Positions 46,116-56,884 of a stretch of DNA of 64,000 nucleotides are shown here, one piece after another. This stretch comes from Monosporascus cannonballus (Eukaryota > Ascomycota > Sordariomycetes > Xylariales). The notes below the pieces were generated by a model. The model had not been told where the DNA came from. It did not search any database and was given only the letters and a program-made list of their open reading frames with translations. The translations under genes and the position numbers were made by a program. The DNA is taken from positions 62,001-126,000 of the forward strand of contig QJNS01000167.1 of assembly GCA_004154925.1 (NCBI GenBank). The letters are read 5' to 3'. Positions within the stretch are counted from its first letter, which is position 1. Each line of letters begins with the position of its first letter.

Positions 46116-47214
46116 GATATCTTTCTATTGAGCAAACAAATAAGACTACGTGACGAGTCGACTGTCTAAATTCTTAAGCCAATTTCATCCCTTGGATGTT
46201 GTGGCTCAACGCGCGACCTCTTCGAGTGATAAGTTGGGTTTCCTATGATGTTCGCCAAATATCTGCACACTGATGCAACATAAAAGCGGGATGATAAGCG
46301 GCCTCCCAAAGCATATCAACTGCCCACGCTTCAGATTTTATGGACAGGGGGCCGAGCCACACCTCAAGGCAATGCGACACAATGATTCTGACGTGGCTGC
46401 AGAAGCTGAGTGAGGCAGATTCTAGATCTGCCTTGGCGTTAAATCACTGGTCAAGACGCACTGCGCCTGTCATAACCTAAATATGCGTGCGTCTAGCACA
46501 AGATACACTACTAACAGTGCTACACGTGTTGATGCGTGCATAACATATGCGCTCCCATGCATCACTTGAGTTGCAATGGTTCGACCATCTCCACGTCAGT
46601 AAGGTCTTGTCCTACATGAGGCAGGCTATAGCGCATCCTTGCACCTCTTTTCGCCTTTCTAAGGAGTAGCATCCCCTACAGTACGGGCTCAGGGTGACGG
46701 TGGGCGCCTAACGGGCCCTTGGATTGGCTAACTACGTTGGAATATGCGAGCCACGGGTTGTAACATGCCCTCCTAAGATCTAACATCACCAGGGGGTTTC
46801 TAAGACACTCGCCTGCCTGGTGCGGGGCAATGTATCCGATGTTGAGTGCCTAATCTCTTGCCGAAAGCCTATGTACTAGCCTGGGCGTCGTATATGGCTT
46901 GATTCATGGATGTGTCGCTTGTAAGTCAAGTGACTTATGCCTTTGTATGGAAGCTTCAGGCTGAGCGCGCAAAAAATAACACGAACCCCGTCACTTAACT
47001 TATATATCCCTTAGGCGTCACCACAGGAAAGTTTAGCGACAGTTTAACGGAGACGAGCAATTCTCGATTTGGCCTTTAAATTTTGAATGATCGGCTGCTC
47101 GGCGTATTCATCATTTCGTTGCCCGCAAAGGATTTGTGGCCGAGTGTACTGGGGGTAGTGTCATTCGCGATCCGACTCTCCTCTAACTGCTGATTGTCGA
47201 TTGAGCTATTCGGG
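46116..47214. promoter_or_regulatory. Divergent region between the coiled-coil gene and the Hsp70-like gene
   Basis: 1.1 kb separating two divergent start codons; both promoters should be inside. No gene-like open frame is present and I can name no element with confidence. Confidence 0.5.
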
Positions 47215-49300
47215 ATGGAGAATACCTTTGAGAGGTTGAGTATATCCGATCGTAAGATCATTGTTGCCATAGACTTTGGGACAACATATAGTGGGATGGC
47301 TTGGGCGGAAACCCAGAGACACGATAGGCGGATAGCCATAACGACGTGGCCAATTAGCCAAACAATCAGGGACGGAAAGACATCCGAGAAGGTCCCGACA
47401 AAACTAAGATATACGGTCAATGGTATTCAATGGGGATTCCAAGTACCGCCCCAGGCGCCTGCTGAGGAGGTGTCCGAATGGTTCAAATTGTACGTACGGA
47501 CCTTGCTGTACACCTATCCACTACAGACAGATACTAACAGACATAGAGACCTCGACCCGTCGCTTCGGCCTTTGGCCGGGAATGGGGGCACCCGGCGTGA
47601 CGCACAGAAACTAGTCACCGACTATCTATCAAAGCTAGGAGAACATCTTATGTACACCCTACGCCTGAAACTAGGCGAGGCCCTGGTCCGCAACACGCCA
47701 CTCGACTTTATCCTGACGGTCCCGGCAATATGGAGCGAGCTGGCAAAGTCCAGGACGCTGGAAGCCTGCCAGCGGGCAGGCGGGCCATTCCAGAACAGAC
47801 CAATAACCCTGATCTCGGAACCCGAAGCGGCAGCAATCTATACCATGCATGGACTCGATCCGCATGGACTTGAGGTCGGGGATTCGTTCGTCATCTGTGA
47901 CGCAGGCGGCGGTACGGTGGACTTGATTTCCTACACCATCACCAACTTGAAGCCAATCCTCGAGATCAGAGAGGCCTCTCCAGGGTCCGGAGCTCTGTGT
48001 GGGTCATCGTTCTTGAATCGACGTTTCGAGACGTTCCTCCGAAGCAAGCTTGGGAACGAGGAAGGATTCGACGACGAGATTTTAGCAGAAGCAATGGAAC
48101 GGTTTGAAGAACAAGTAATTATACAGCCCAAGACCCCGTTTCATATTTCATATGCCGTAGACTGACCCAGCCCGTGTTTATCGGAGAATAACGGTAAAGG
48201 ATTCTAACAACATCGCAGACCAAGAGACATTTTACAATGGCCGCACTGCCAAACGACACGTTTCGCATCCCAGTTCCTGGCCTTGCGAATAACAAGGCGC
48301 TAGGCATCCAGAGAGGTTCCTTGCTTATCAAGGCCCAGGAGCTTCAGACGATTTTCGAGCCTGTGATCCTCCAGATCATTCAACTAGTGCGAGACCAGAT
48401 TACCTCGAGTAATATTCCTATTCGCGCAGTCCTACTGGTTGGCGGTTTCGGTGGGTCGACCTACCTAAGGGAACGGCTCCGTAATTCTCTTGGTCCCAAT
48501 GTTCAAGTCATGCAACCACCCAACGCTTGGCTCGCAGTTGTGAATGGAGCTGTGATGAAAGGGCTTTCGCTCAGCGCCCCAGCTCACCTTACTCATGTCA
48601 AGCTTGAACAGAGAGTGGCGCGGCGACACTATGGTACTGAGTTCGTTGTGCCATACGATCCGAGTAAGCATTCGGTAAGTCACAACAGTGCTTCCCTTCT
48701 TAAACTAGAAAACTCTATTCAAAGTCCCATCCCCCGACCCATCACTAACTGGATCTCAAATGCAGGCCTTGCAATCTGTTAAGCGATGGGACGGCTTGGA
48801 GGGGTGCTACAGAGTTAAGGTGATGAAGTGGTTCATCCAAAAGGTAAGTGGCAGACTTAGTTGGGTTCCATCTCATATCCATCTTCCAAAGACTAAAAGT
48901 GTCTTAGGGAGAAAGTGTCTCAGAGAACGAGGCCATATTCCACGGCTTTTACATATCGAACCTGGTCAGCTCCGGCCGAATACGAAAAGTCACGCTAGAG
49001 ATATTTGTGGACAGCATTGACAGGCCGGCGAGCTTATTGCGCGATGGGAACTTGAAGCTCTTATGCAAAGTCGAAGCAGACATCAGCCATATTCCTGACA
49101 GCCAACTTACACAGAAAAGAGGCGTGGACGGCAACATGTACTATATAGTGGATGCCAAGCTTGAATCAGTTTGTAAGTTGGTTCCACGAGGAAACCTACA
49201 ACTTCATATTTAACAAATAACAGATCATTCCGCATCTACTTCATGGACACTCATACACAAGGGTCAAAGGTATAATACTGTGAAGGCGGAGTATGTCTAG
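47215..49300 (+). CDS. Hsp70-like ATPase (actin-like ATPase domain protein)
   Basis: Five exons, 47215-48114, 48219-48674, 48766-48843, 48908-49172 and 49224-49300, give about 591 residues; introns are 51-104 nt, the first with branch TTCTAACAA. The ATPase core has phosphate 1 'VAIDFGTTYSGMAWA' (about 18-32), 'LTVPAIWSELAK', 'SEPEAAAIYTM', phosphate 2 'CDAGGGTVDLISY' (about 228-240) and the adenosine motif 'AVLLVGGFGGSTYL' (about 367-380). The C-terminal part ('DGCYRVKVMKWFIQKGESV' in sense, split by introns; ending 'RYNTVKAEYV') is the type seen in the large fungal family of divergent Hsp70s, not the canonical substrate-binding domain with EEVD. These proteins are usually accessory and of unknown client. 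The start is the first ATG of the exon. Confidence 0.88.
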
Positions 49301-49626
49301 ACGACGCGAGGTGGCATCAAAGGTCTGTGTTCTAGTCAGAGTTGATCCATAGTCCTTAGCTTGGTTGAGACTGTAGTCCATATCAATGGCTGCCGCCAAA
49401 AGTTCAAAATCTTACAACGTTCGTTTAAATACAGATATTTTTGGACGGTGCCTTGCTTTTGCCCACTCACATGGTCTTTGCTCTGGAACGTCTCGGCCAA
49501 TGTGAAAATACTAGGTATTAATCCAGCACAAATTCCATACCTCTTTACTAGACAAGATTTTGAATACACTTGTGTTGCAGAATAGGGTAGGTCTATTAGC
49601 CATCTGGCCAAAGCCATGCAAGCGCA

Positions 49627-49770
49627 CCGGAATAACCTTATTCCGGGGAGCCTACACTTTACAAAGAACTCCGTAGCCACCACTTCTCAGAGCCCCACTC
49701 TAGTAAGGCAATTATCACTTCCCCCAACATATGCAACCTTATCTTCCGATTAGCTTAACTGTCACAACTT
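49627..49770. repeat. Direct repeat with leading palindrome, copy 1
   Basis: Starts with the perfect palindrome CCGGAATAACCTTATTCCGG (49627-49646, 9-bp arms, CC centre), followed by about 120 nt that align with copy 2: GTAGCCACC, CAATTATCACTTC, ACCTTATCT, CCGAT, TAACTGT in the same order and spacing. Confidence 0.85.
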
Positions 49771-49903
49771 GAATGTGGCTTAGCTACAAGTGAGACATTA
49801 CTCCACCAAGCAGGGGAACTCTGGTGCAAAGGATAGACAGAATACCTGTTATATTTTGTCGTGGAATAGGGGTATCTGTGTTAGTCATCAAGCTCCCAGC
49901 ACC

Positions 49904-50047
49904 CCGGAAGAACCTTATTCCGGCGCGCCCACAGTATATAGAGAGCTTCCTAGCCACCGCACCCTAGAGCTGAATTCTAGCCAAACAATTATCACTTCTC
50001 ACACTCTATGTTACCTTATCTACCGATCAGCCTAACTGTGACATATT
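49904..50047. repeat. Direct repeat with leading palindrome, copy 2
   Basis: Same orientation, 277 bp after copy 1. The leading 20-nt palindrome differs by one base (CCGGAAGAACCTTATTCCGG). Shared blocks: CTAGCCACCGC, CAATTATCACTTCTC, TTACCTTATCTACCGATCAG, CCTAACTGTGAC. Confidence 0.85.
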
Positions 50048-50239
50048 TTGTATTGAGTAGCCAGCCGGAAGGCTCGAGAACTATGAAGCTAGGCATGAGA
50101 GGCGTCGATCGTCTGGTGACCCTAGGGTTTGCACTACCCACCCACCCAATAAATTTTCCACCCACGAGCCACCCATGGCAAGAGATGCTACCTACGAATG
50201 GGTAGTCCTAGGTAATCCGTAGGTAGTACTTATTGACTA

Positions 50240-50440
50240 ACATTTATTTTTGGCTATTAAATTTATTTAATATTTTTACACTGTCATATATAATTATAAT
50301 TAAATATTATAATAAATAAGCTTTATATTTACGGTAAATGTAAATTATAAAGGTTTTCGCCGATTAGTACGCTGATTCGTACGTTATCGAGAACTAATTA
50401 TTTGCGTATATATATTTGGAGAGAAGTACTAAAAAATACC
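50240..50440. repeat. AT-rich block, probable decayed transposon or repeat
   Basis: Almost only A and T from 50243 to about 50335, then GATTAGTACG, CGTACG and AAAAAATACC. The sharp composition change and shared strings with 63.25-63.62 kb suggest an old transposable element end altered by C-to-T mutation (RIP-like). Composition was judged by eye. Confidence 0.5.
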
Positions 50441-50515
50441 ACGCTAAGGCTGGGCCTGTGGAAACGGTCGGGCCAAAACCACAAATGGCTACGTCAGCCC
50501 AAATCACGTGATCAG

Positions 50516-50585
50516 TGCTCAGCGGATCGCAACTGAGCACTACTGAGCATCACTGAGCAACCGCTCAGCAAAGCTCTACTGAGCA
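50516..50585. repeat. Cluster of TGAGCA/TGCTCA hexamers
   Basis: TGAGCA occurs at 50534, 50544 and 50554, spaced exactly 10 bp, and again at 50580; the reverse complement TGCTCA is at 50516, next to a CACGTG palindrome. This pattern may be the subterminal repeats of a DNA transposon or a binding-site array. Confidence 0.6.
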
Positions 50586-51422
50586 AGAACGAGGAATAAG
50601 AAAAGGGATCAATATATAGATACGTTCATTACCATAGTTTAGATAGCATCAGTTTGCAATATAACTCTGGCACCCTTGGTATTAAGAGACGTGACACGTT
50701 ACTGTATCTATTGCTCAGAATCCCACGATACTCCTGCCAACATAAACCCGTACGACTAAGGTTTAATAGTTGGTTAAACCGCCTAGCCGTCACATATTTC
50801 TGGCCATGCAATAGCGGCGTCGCTTTTGCGAAATCCTGGTAATGCTGATTTGGATTGGGTTATTCGGGTATACCACTTGCATTAATCCTACTCACTTGAC
50901 TAATTCTGGCCTACACGGCTGTGACAAAAGAATTTATGTCAGGGAAAAGGTGAACACAGAGTGAAAGGCAGGAAGCTAGTTGTTAGGTAGAAGTAGAGAT
51001 GACCATTAACGCCTGTCCTTCCTAAGTATCTAGGGGGCGAAGCCCCCTTTATATAGCCGTAAGACCCCTGTCCAGAAGGTTCCACCGCGTCCCGATTTTA
51101 GCACCTGACAATTTATCAGAATGCCCCTGTTTCCTCCTGAGAACACTAGGTTGCTATTTGCCTTTTGCTTTTCGTTCGTTGATATAGAGTTAAAGTGCAT
51201 ATGCATGGAAATAACTGAAAAGCCTAGAACATGGTGTGGACCTCTATAGAACTTGACTCTAGGTTTCAAATCCTGAGGGTAGCTCTTCATCCAATTTGAA
51301 TACATTCATTGTACCCCGAGACACCCTTTCTTCCTGTGGGTTCTAAGCTGATAAGTAAGTTATGCACTACCTACCAGTCGGTATAACTAGATACGCTTCC
51401 AATGCACACAGCCTTTCCTAGT

Positions 51423-52119
51423 TTATTGCGGAGGCACAGCCTGTTCCTCGGCGGGGACTACAAACATAATCCGAAAGTCCGGTCGAATCACCAAGTCTGG
51501 CATGGCCCCTTGATAGAATAGGCACGCGTTCCGCATGACAGGTCCATTATCTCATGCCGGAGCAGGCTAATGGGCGCTTCTAGACCAGGAACGTCCTGAA
51601 GCAGCCGAAGAGTCGAATCCCGGAGCTGGCTCAAATGCCGTCTTGGCATGTCAAGTGGACGGCTGAAAACGCATTGTGGGCGAATAGGAAGCCGCACCCC
51701 CTCAGCCATCATCGCTGCGTAACTTCGGCCCTTTCGAAATTTATTCCTTTTCTTCGACGTGAAAACCATCTCGGTTCCGAAATTTATCGGGTAGGCTTAC
51801 CGATTCGCCAACCACGTTCTGTTGCAAGGCCAGTTAATAAAAAAAACCAGATACTATTTGCCATCGTGATAACATTAAAAACAGCTCGAAGCCACCCATG
51901 GGTGAAAGTTGGCTTCTGGTCCCGTACTCGGTCAACTACGGTGACTTCGCAGGAGTAGAGTTTGCCAGTGTCAAAAAACCAGATCCGGACCCAGTCAATC
52001 AACATCTCACGCATGCATCTTTCATCATAGCTGAATTGTGGGACTGCGTAGTTCGCGTAATTCAACAATTGGATGGAAAACTGATAAGACCCGACAGGAG
52101 CGGGTAGCGACATGACCAT
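51423..52119 (-). pseudogene. Possible unrecognised gene or relic
   Basis: Weakly supported. An open frame from ATG 52119 contains 'WVRIWFFDTGKLYSCEV' and a hydrophobic stretch 'VFNVITMANSIWFFLLTGL'. A GTAAGC donor after 51801 can be joined in frame to a CAG acceptor at 51715 (86-nt intron). The next exon reads through 'LSQLRDSTLRLLQDVPGLE' and 'ISLLRHEIMDL', then stops at 51488. In the neighbouring frame the text continues as 'MPDLVIRPDFRIMFVVPAEE' to a stop at 51423, which looks protein-like, so a one-base shift in the G run near 51505 may have broken it. I do not recognise a family. It is divergent from the reductase gene at 52315. Confidence 0.3.
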
Positions 52120-52314
52120 GACAAGCCGAGTAGTGAAGAAAGCTGTTGAGACACGTATTGTCGGGGTTACCGCACCCTCGTAGTAATGCTCGGGCGTCTA
52201 TAGGATATTGGAGTCTCGCTCCCCCGTGGGACCTCTTAAGAAGCAATAAGCCCAAGTTCCATCAGGATTTTCATCCCAAAGATCGTCGTACTTCTCCCTC
52301 CAGACATAGCCAGC

Positions 52315-53553
52315 ATGGAGTTTCGTCGTAGTAGCCCTGTCTTGGACTTCTTCTCCCGACAGACAGTCTTCCTGACTGGTAGTACGGGCGGCCTCGGCGG
52401 CTGTCTGTTATACAAACTGGTGGTGACGCTAGGGGTGGCCAAAGTCTTCGCTCTGGTGAGAGGGGACGCGGCGACGGCCAAGCGCAAATGGGCCGCCAGT
52501 ATGGGAAAGTCGAAGTCGGAAGATATTCTAGGCACGGGAAAGATCGTCTTCATCCCCGGGGACATCACGAAACCGTCCCTGGGCATGTTTCCTGAGCACT
52601 GCGCCGAGGTTCAGGACAGCGTCTCCCTCATCATCCACGCGGCGGCTGATATCAACTTCCGGGACCCGCTGCCCGTGCTCGTGGCCAACAACACCTCGTC
52701 AACCCTCGAGCTTGCCTCCATGGCGCGCGACTTCAAGAAGCTGCACCTTTTTGTCCATGTGTCGACCGCTTACGTCAACTCCTTCCTCGAGGACAGCGAG
52801 GTGGCCGAGGAGGTCTACCGGGTGGGCGATCCCGAGAAGGAGATCGCCGACATCACGGCCGGCAGAGGTTCGGGCCGGGTTGAGGCCTACCCATGGCCTT
52901 ACGGGTACTCCAAGCACCTCACGGAGCAACTGTTGACTCTCAAGTTCCCTCGGATGCCATTGCTCATTGTCCGGCCGTCGAGCATAGGTCCTGCAGCGCA
53001 GGTGCCGTTTCCCCAGTATATGCCCGCGGCGTCAAGTCCCCTATCGAACTTCTATGCACGGCTACTATTCCCGACGGGTGGCATCAACACCTTCCCGCCA
53101 TGTCGGGGCTCGGCCTCTGGGACCAACGTACTGGACGAGATCCCAGTCGACCTAGTGGCAAACATATTGTTGCAGCACACCTATCGTCGTACGATGGGCG
53201 TCGTGCACGCGTCGTCCTCATTATACGTACCCAAGATCCTGGACGACTACCTCGCGGACGCCAGGAGACACGCCCCCGCGTCCTGGAGGCCTAGAATGGC
53301 ACAGAACATATTCTCCACGGATAACCGTCTCGGGACTGGGAAGCTCGCCAACTTCTATGCCGTTCTCAGTCGGGATTGGCGCTTCCGTACCTCGAGATCA
53401 AGGGATCTCGACCAAGGCGGAATCCTTGGCCTGTCTCTTAATGGTCACGACCCTGAGAAGTATGTGGAAGATAGGCTCCGCGCAATCGTGAAGCAGGCTA
53501 AGCAACGATTCAAGGCGGATGACCAGAGCATGATTGAAGAACCGAGGCTCTAA
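52315..53553 (+). CDS. Fatty acyl-CoA reductase / thioester-reductase-like protein
   Basis: Single exon of 412 residues from the ATG at 52315. It belongs to the NAD(P)-binding 'male sterility protein 2' group of extended SDRs, which reduce acyl thioesters to aldehydes or alcohols. The Rossmann motif is 'VFLTGSTGGLGGCLL' (about 18-32), with 'FIPGDITKPSLG', 'IIHAAADINF', catalytic 'HVSTAYVNS' (Ser about 150) and Y196-x3-K200 in 'PYGYSKHLTE'. 'LLIVRPSSIGPA' follows. It is free-standing: there is no adenylation or carrier domain nearby, so it is more like a FAR than an NRPS-type reductase. The family's C-terminal 'sterile' domain is short here. Substrate unknown. Confidence 0.85.
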   Translation: MEFRRSSPVLDFFSRQTVFLTGSTGGLGGCLLYKLVVTLGVAKVFALVRGDAATAKRKWAASMGKSKSEDILGTGKIVFIPGDITKPSLGMFPEHCAEVQDSVSLIIHAAADINFRDPLPVLVANNTSSTLELASMARDFKKLHLFVHVSTAYVNSFLEDSEVAEEVYRVGDPEKEIADITAGRGSGRVEAYPWPYGYSKHLTEQLLTLKFPRMPLLIVRPSSIGPAAQVPFPQYMPAASSPLSNFYARLLFPTGGINTFPPCRGSASGTNVLDEIPVDLVANILLQHTYRRTMGVVHASSSLYVPKILDDYLADARRHAPASWRPRMAQNIFSTDNRLGTGKLANFYAVLSRDWRFRTSRSRDLDQGGILGLSLNGHDPEKYVEDRLRAIVKQAKQRFKADDQSMIEEPRL

Positions 53554-54269
53554 GAATGCGGCTTAACCCTCTTTTCAATGCCCGCTTGTGGTAGATAAGG
53601 TGGAGATGTGGGGCTTAGCAAGCCACGGCCTAAAGACATGCTGCCTTCAGATGGCACGCTTCTATATCATGGGAAACAAAATATGAGAAACGATGACATG
53701 AGTCAAGAATGGTCCCTGTTCTAGCTGCCGAAGTCCTTACCTGGACTCGAGCAGATGTGTGATGTGCAGTAACTGGTTTCCAGGTAACATGAGCCATTTC
53801 ATGACGGGGCTAGCATCTACAACCCTTTGTAGGCTGTGCCCCGCGGGACGAGGAAATCAGGACTACATTACCGGCGCCTCCTCCCGAGATTTAGAGTGCG
53901 ATGCCTTTCCTGGGGAACGTCAGCAGAGTAGTGGGTGCTCAAAAGCAACTAACGGCATCGCAGAGTACCTGTATTGATGCCGCTCCGCGTGCACATCGGT
54001 TCCCGTCTGGGTAGCGGGGAGCTAGCCCAGCTCGCCGCCATAAGACCCCTGCATATGCGGTTCGGGACTCCTGGGCAGTGCGACGACAATGAATTTAAGG
54101 CAAGTAGGTAACGTAGAATTCCAGTGTCTACATGCCCCCAACTCCGACCCTGAAACAATAGCCGCGCCCCTTCCATCTCCTTTACTTTGAAATACCCTAT
54201 GCAAGATCCATAATCCAGCGAGTTCCCTTTCTGGCCGCACTCCCGTCCCCGGTAAATAGTGAAGGAAAT
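53554..54269. other. Convergent intergenic region
   Basis: About 700 nt between two convergent genes, so chiefly 3' untranslated sequence; no supported gene. Confidence 0.65.
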
Positions 54270-56884
54270 CTATTGTGTGACCTGGTGCGGCTGTTCTGGT
54301 GTATTGGCAATGTGTCCCAGTTGCTTAGAGCCATCCGGATCTGGTGTGTCGGGCGTGACGATGAGCTGCGGGGGTGGCAAGCTACCGTTTCTCTCATGCG
54401 TTCCTGTAACACTAGGCATGTTGCGACCGGGAGATGGTGATTTCTTCGTTTCAATCTCGGAGTCTTCCGCAGGCCGAACAGTGCCGCCCTCGGCATGCTC
54501 AACATACATCCCTTCGGCATCTCCCGCGCCGCTTGCTTTCCGCCGGTCATCGCCGTCCGGAGACGGAGGCTCTCCGTCAATGGGAACGCCGACCATCTCT
54601 GCTAAGCTCCTGAAGTTACACACCGGCTCTGAAGAGCTGGCGTTCTCATCCTCCGTAGCGTGGCCACCAAGACTCGGAGGGGTCGACGACGGTTCTTCTG
54701 CTGCCTCCCCTAGCTGCTGGCAGGCATCGCTGTCGGAAACACTAGAGCTTATAGAGCTAGCGTTACTCATTTGGCGAAGATGGGAAGACCCTCGAGAATG
54801 TGATGTGGGAGAGGGAATAACGGCCGGTGAAGGTCCCCGGGTATTAGGGGGTGCGTCTGTACGTTCAACCGCCTTGCCCTTGTCACCATCATTGGAGACA
54901 TGAGGTGATTCAGGTCCAGCAGCGACTGCAGTTACCCGACCACTCGGCCTACTGCTCTGGCTAGCGGATGTAGAAGTTGTAGTCACACCGGCCTCCATGC
55001 GCAAATTACTGGCCGCGCTGTTGTCCCGCCTACGCCCAACGAGCCCTAAACTCAAAGAACTTGCACTAGCACCGCTTCCACCCTGCCCGCCATAGACGTC
55101 TCCCTTGTTCTTCTTGGCCGCTTTCCGTTCTTCCTTCTCACGCTTCTTAGCCTCCTTTCGAGCTTCCTTTTCAGCCTTTTTGCGACGTTCCTCCTCATCT
55201 GCAATGCTCAGCCTTATGGCTTCGGCCATCATCATACTCTCGAGAGACGCCACATCGAAGCGTTCTCGACCCAGGACCGCCCTTCCCGAAGAGCCTCGTG
55301 GACCCGGTTCGGCACCTTCCGGAGGATCACCGTTCCCGTCGTAATGGGACGGTGAGTTCGTGCTGGTGCTCGGGCTTTCAGCGCCACGGGCGTCCCTGGT
55401 GCTGCGGCGACTGAATCGACTCGGCCGACCAAATATTGTGCGGGATTCGGTGTTTCCCATCATGAAGGCTGCGTGATGGAGGGCGTCCGCGGCCGCGGCC
55501 CTCCTGCGCTGTTGTGCGCGAGCCGCTGCTAACTTGGTAGTCCACTCGGGCCGAATACGGTCAGTCGTAATAACTCCTGGGGCATTAGCAGCTAAACTCT
55601 GCGCCCTCCTGTGGTTAGAGTAGGGCGGCGGAGTAGAGGATAACGGCGAGAGATTCGAGTTTAGAGAGCTCGATGATGACATAGCTGTGCTCATAGAGCC
55701 GAGTCCAGAAGCATTAGAAGCGTAAGTTAAACCACGACGGAATGGAGGAGGCTCATATGTGACGCCGAATTCCGTCTGGGTGCAGTATGGGCATTTTGCC
55801 GGCTCCATGATGAGCTCGCCTGTTGGTTCATCGGTACTGGCAGCACTTTCGGCGCCAGCTTCTTGATCATGATGTTCCGGATAGTGCGGATCCGGTCTTT
55901 TGATTTGCACGAAACACTCACTGCAGATTAGTTGGGCGCAACAGCGTGTGCGGTTTAGGTACGGAGGATAGTACATCAGGCATAGTGGACATTCGACCCC
56001 ATCCTTGTAAAGAAACACCTCTAGAGGCTGGCCGTTCACGAAGGGATCATGCGGCAGATTGATTTCTCGGGGCATTATATCGGTGTTGGACCCATTCCTG
56101 GTCAAATTCAACGCTGCCGCAAGAGCTTTGTGCGGTTTAAAAGGTGAACTGGATCTTGGCGGACCGTGCGACGTCGGGGATGGGAGAGACGTGCCAGGAC
56201 TCGACGTTGCGATGTCAGAGGATGCAGACATAGTTCGAGGGCCCATTGGCACAGTTAGATGGCCGAAATTGGGCGTCGATGTACCCGGTGACTCGGGGGT
56301 CCTATGCTGGGGTAGGAGGTTTTCGGGGACTTCATCAGCTTGGGGTATCTCGAGACCCCGCGCAGCAGCAATTATCTGATGCTCCGCCCAGTTTTCGTTG
56401 AAATCATCCAATCCGCGCCAGAACGGTGCGATTCTCCTTTCAATCTACCATAGGTGTACGTTAGCGGCTGAACCCAGTATGGATCTCGCCTATGTCTTAC
56501 CTGAAGTTGGCGTACGATGGGTTTGCTGAAGTCTTCAGACGCCGTGTAGATGCCCATCGTTACTAGGTACCCCCCATCGACGTGTTCTTCCCTCATACTC
56601 CGTTCCCGCTCTTGGGCTCGTGCTATCCGTTCCCTTTCCAATTTCCGAGCTTCCCTTTCTTGCTTGGTCTCCCGATGCTCAAATGGTACATCTTGTTGGC
56701 GAGAGCTTGAGCCACCACCGACGCTTAAGCCCAGAACAGCAAGGTCACCCCTGCTGACACGTCGCGACCGGTCAGGAAGATCCCCCTGGTAGCCAGCACC
56801 GCCCGAACTACCGCCCGCATCAAGACTGGCACCGGGTCCTAAGCGAGAGCTAGTCCGCGCTTCTTTTCCGTGTGCATTACCCAT
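54270..56884 (-). CDS. SIP5: SIP5, Snf1-interacting RING-like protein
   Basis: Two exons, 56884-56501 and 56444-54270, give about 852 residues; the 56-nt intron has a GTAAGA donor, a CGCTAACG branch and a TAG acceptor. In yeast Sip5 binds the Snf1 kinase and its phosphatase. The N-terminus MGNAHGKE suits myristoylation (Gly2). Next come '[20 protein letters not shown]', '[19 protein letters not shown]' and '[19 protein letters not shown]', which are family signatures. A zinc-binding RING-like segment lies at about 280-365 (C-P-L-C, C-C ... C-S-E-C, C-P-Y-C). The rest is Ser-rich and disordered, with a charged Lys/Glu helix near '[18 protein letters not shown]'. Confidence 0.93.

Larger units (their letters stand above)
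49301..51422. other. Gene-poor, repeat-bearing region
   Basis: About 2.1 kb. It contains a pair of direct repeats each with a palindrome (49627-49770 and 49904-50047), an AT-rich block (about 50240-50440) and a cluster of TGAGCA hexamers (50516-50585). A 15-nt G/C palindrome GGGGGCGAAGCCCCC sits near 51031. No supported gene. Confidence 0.6.
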
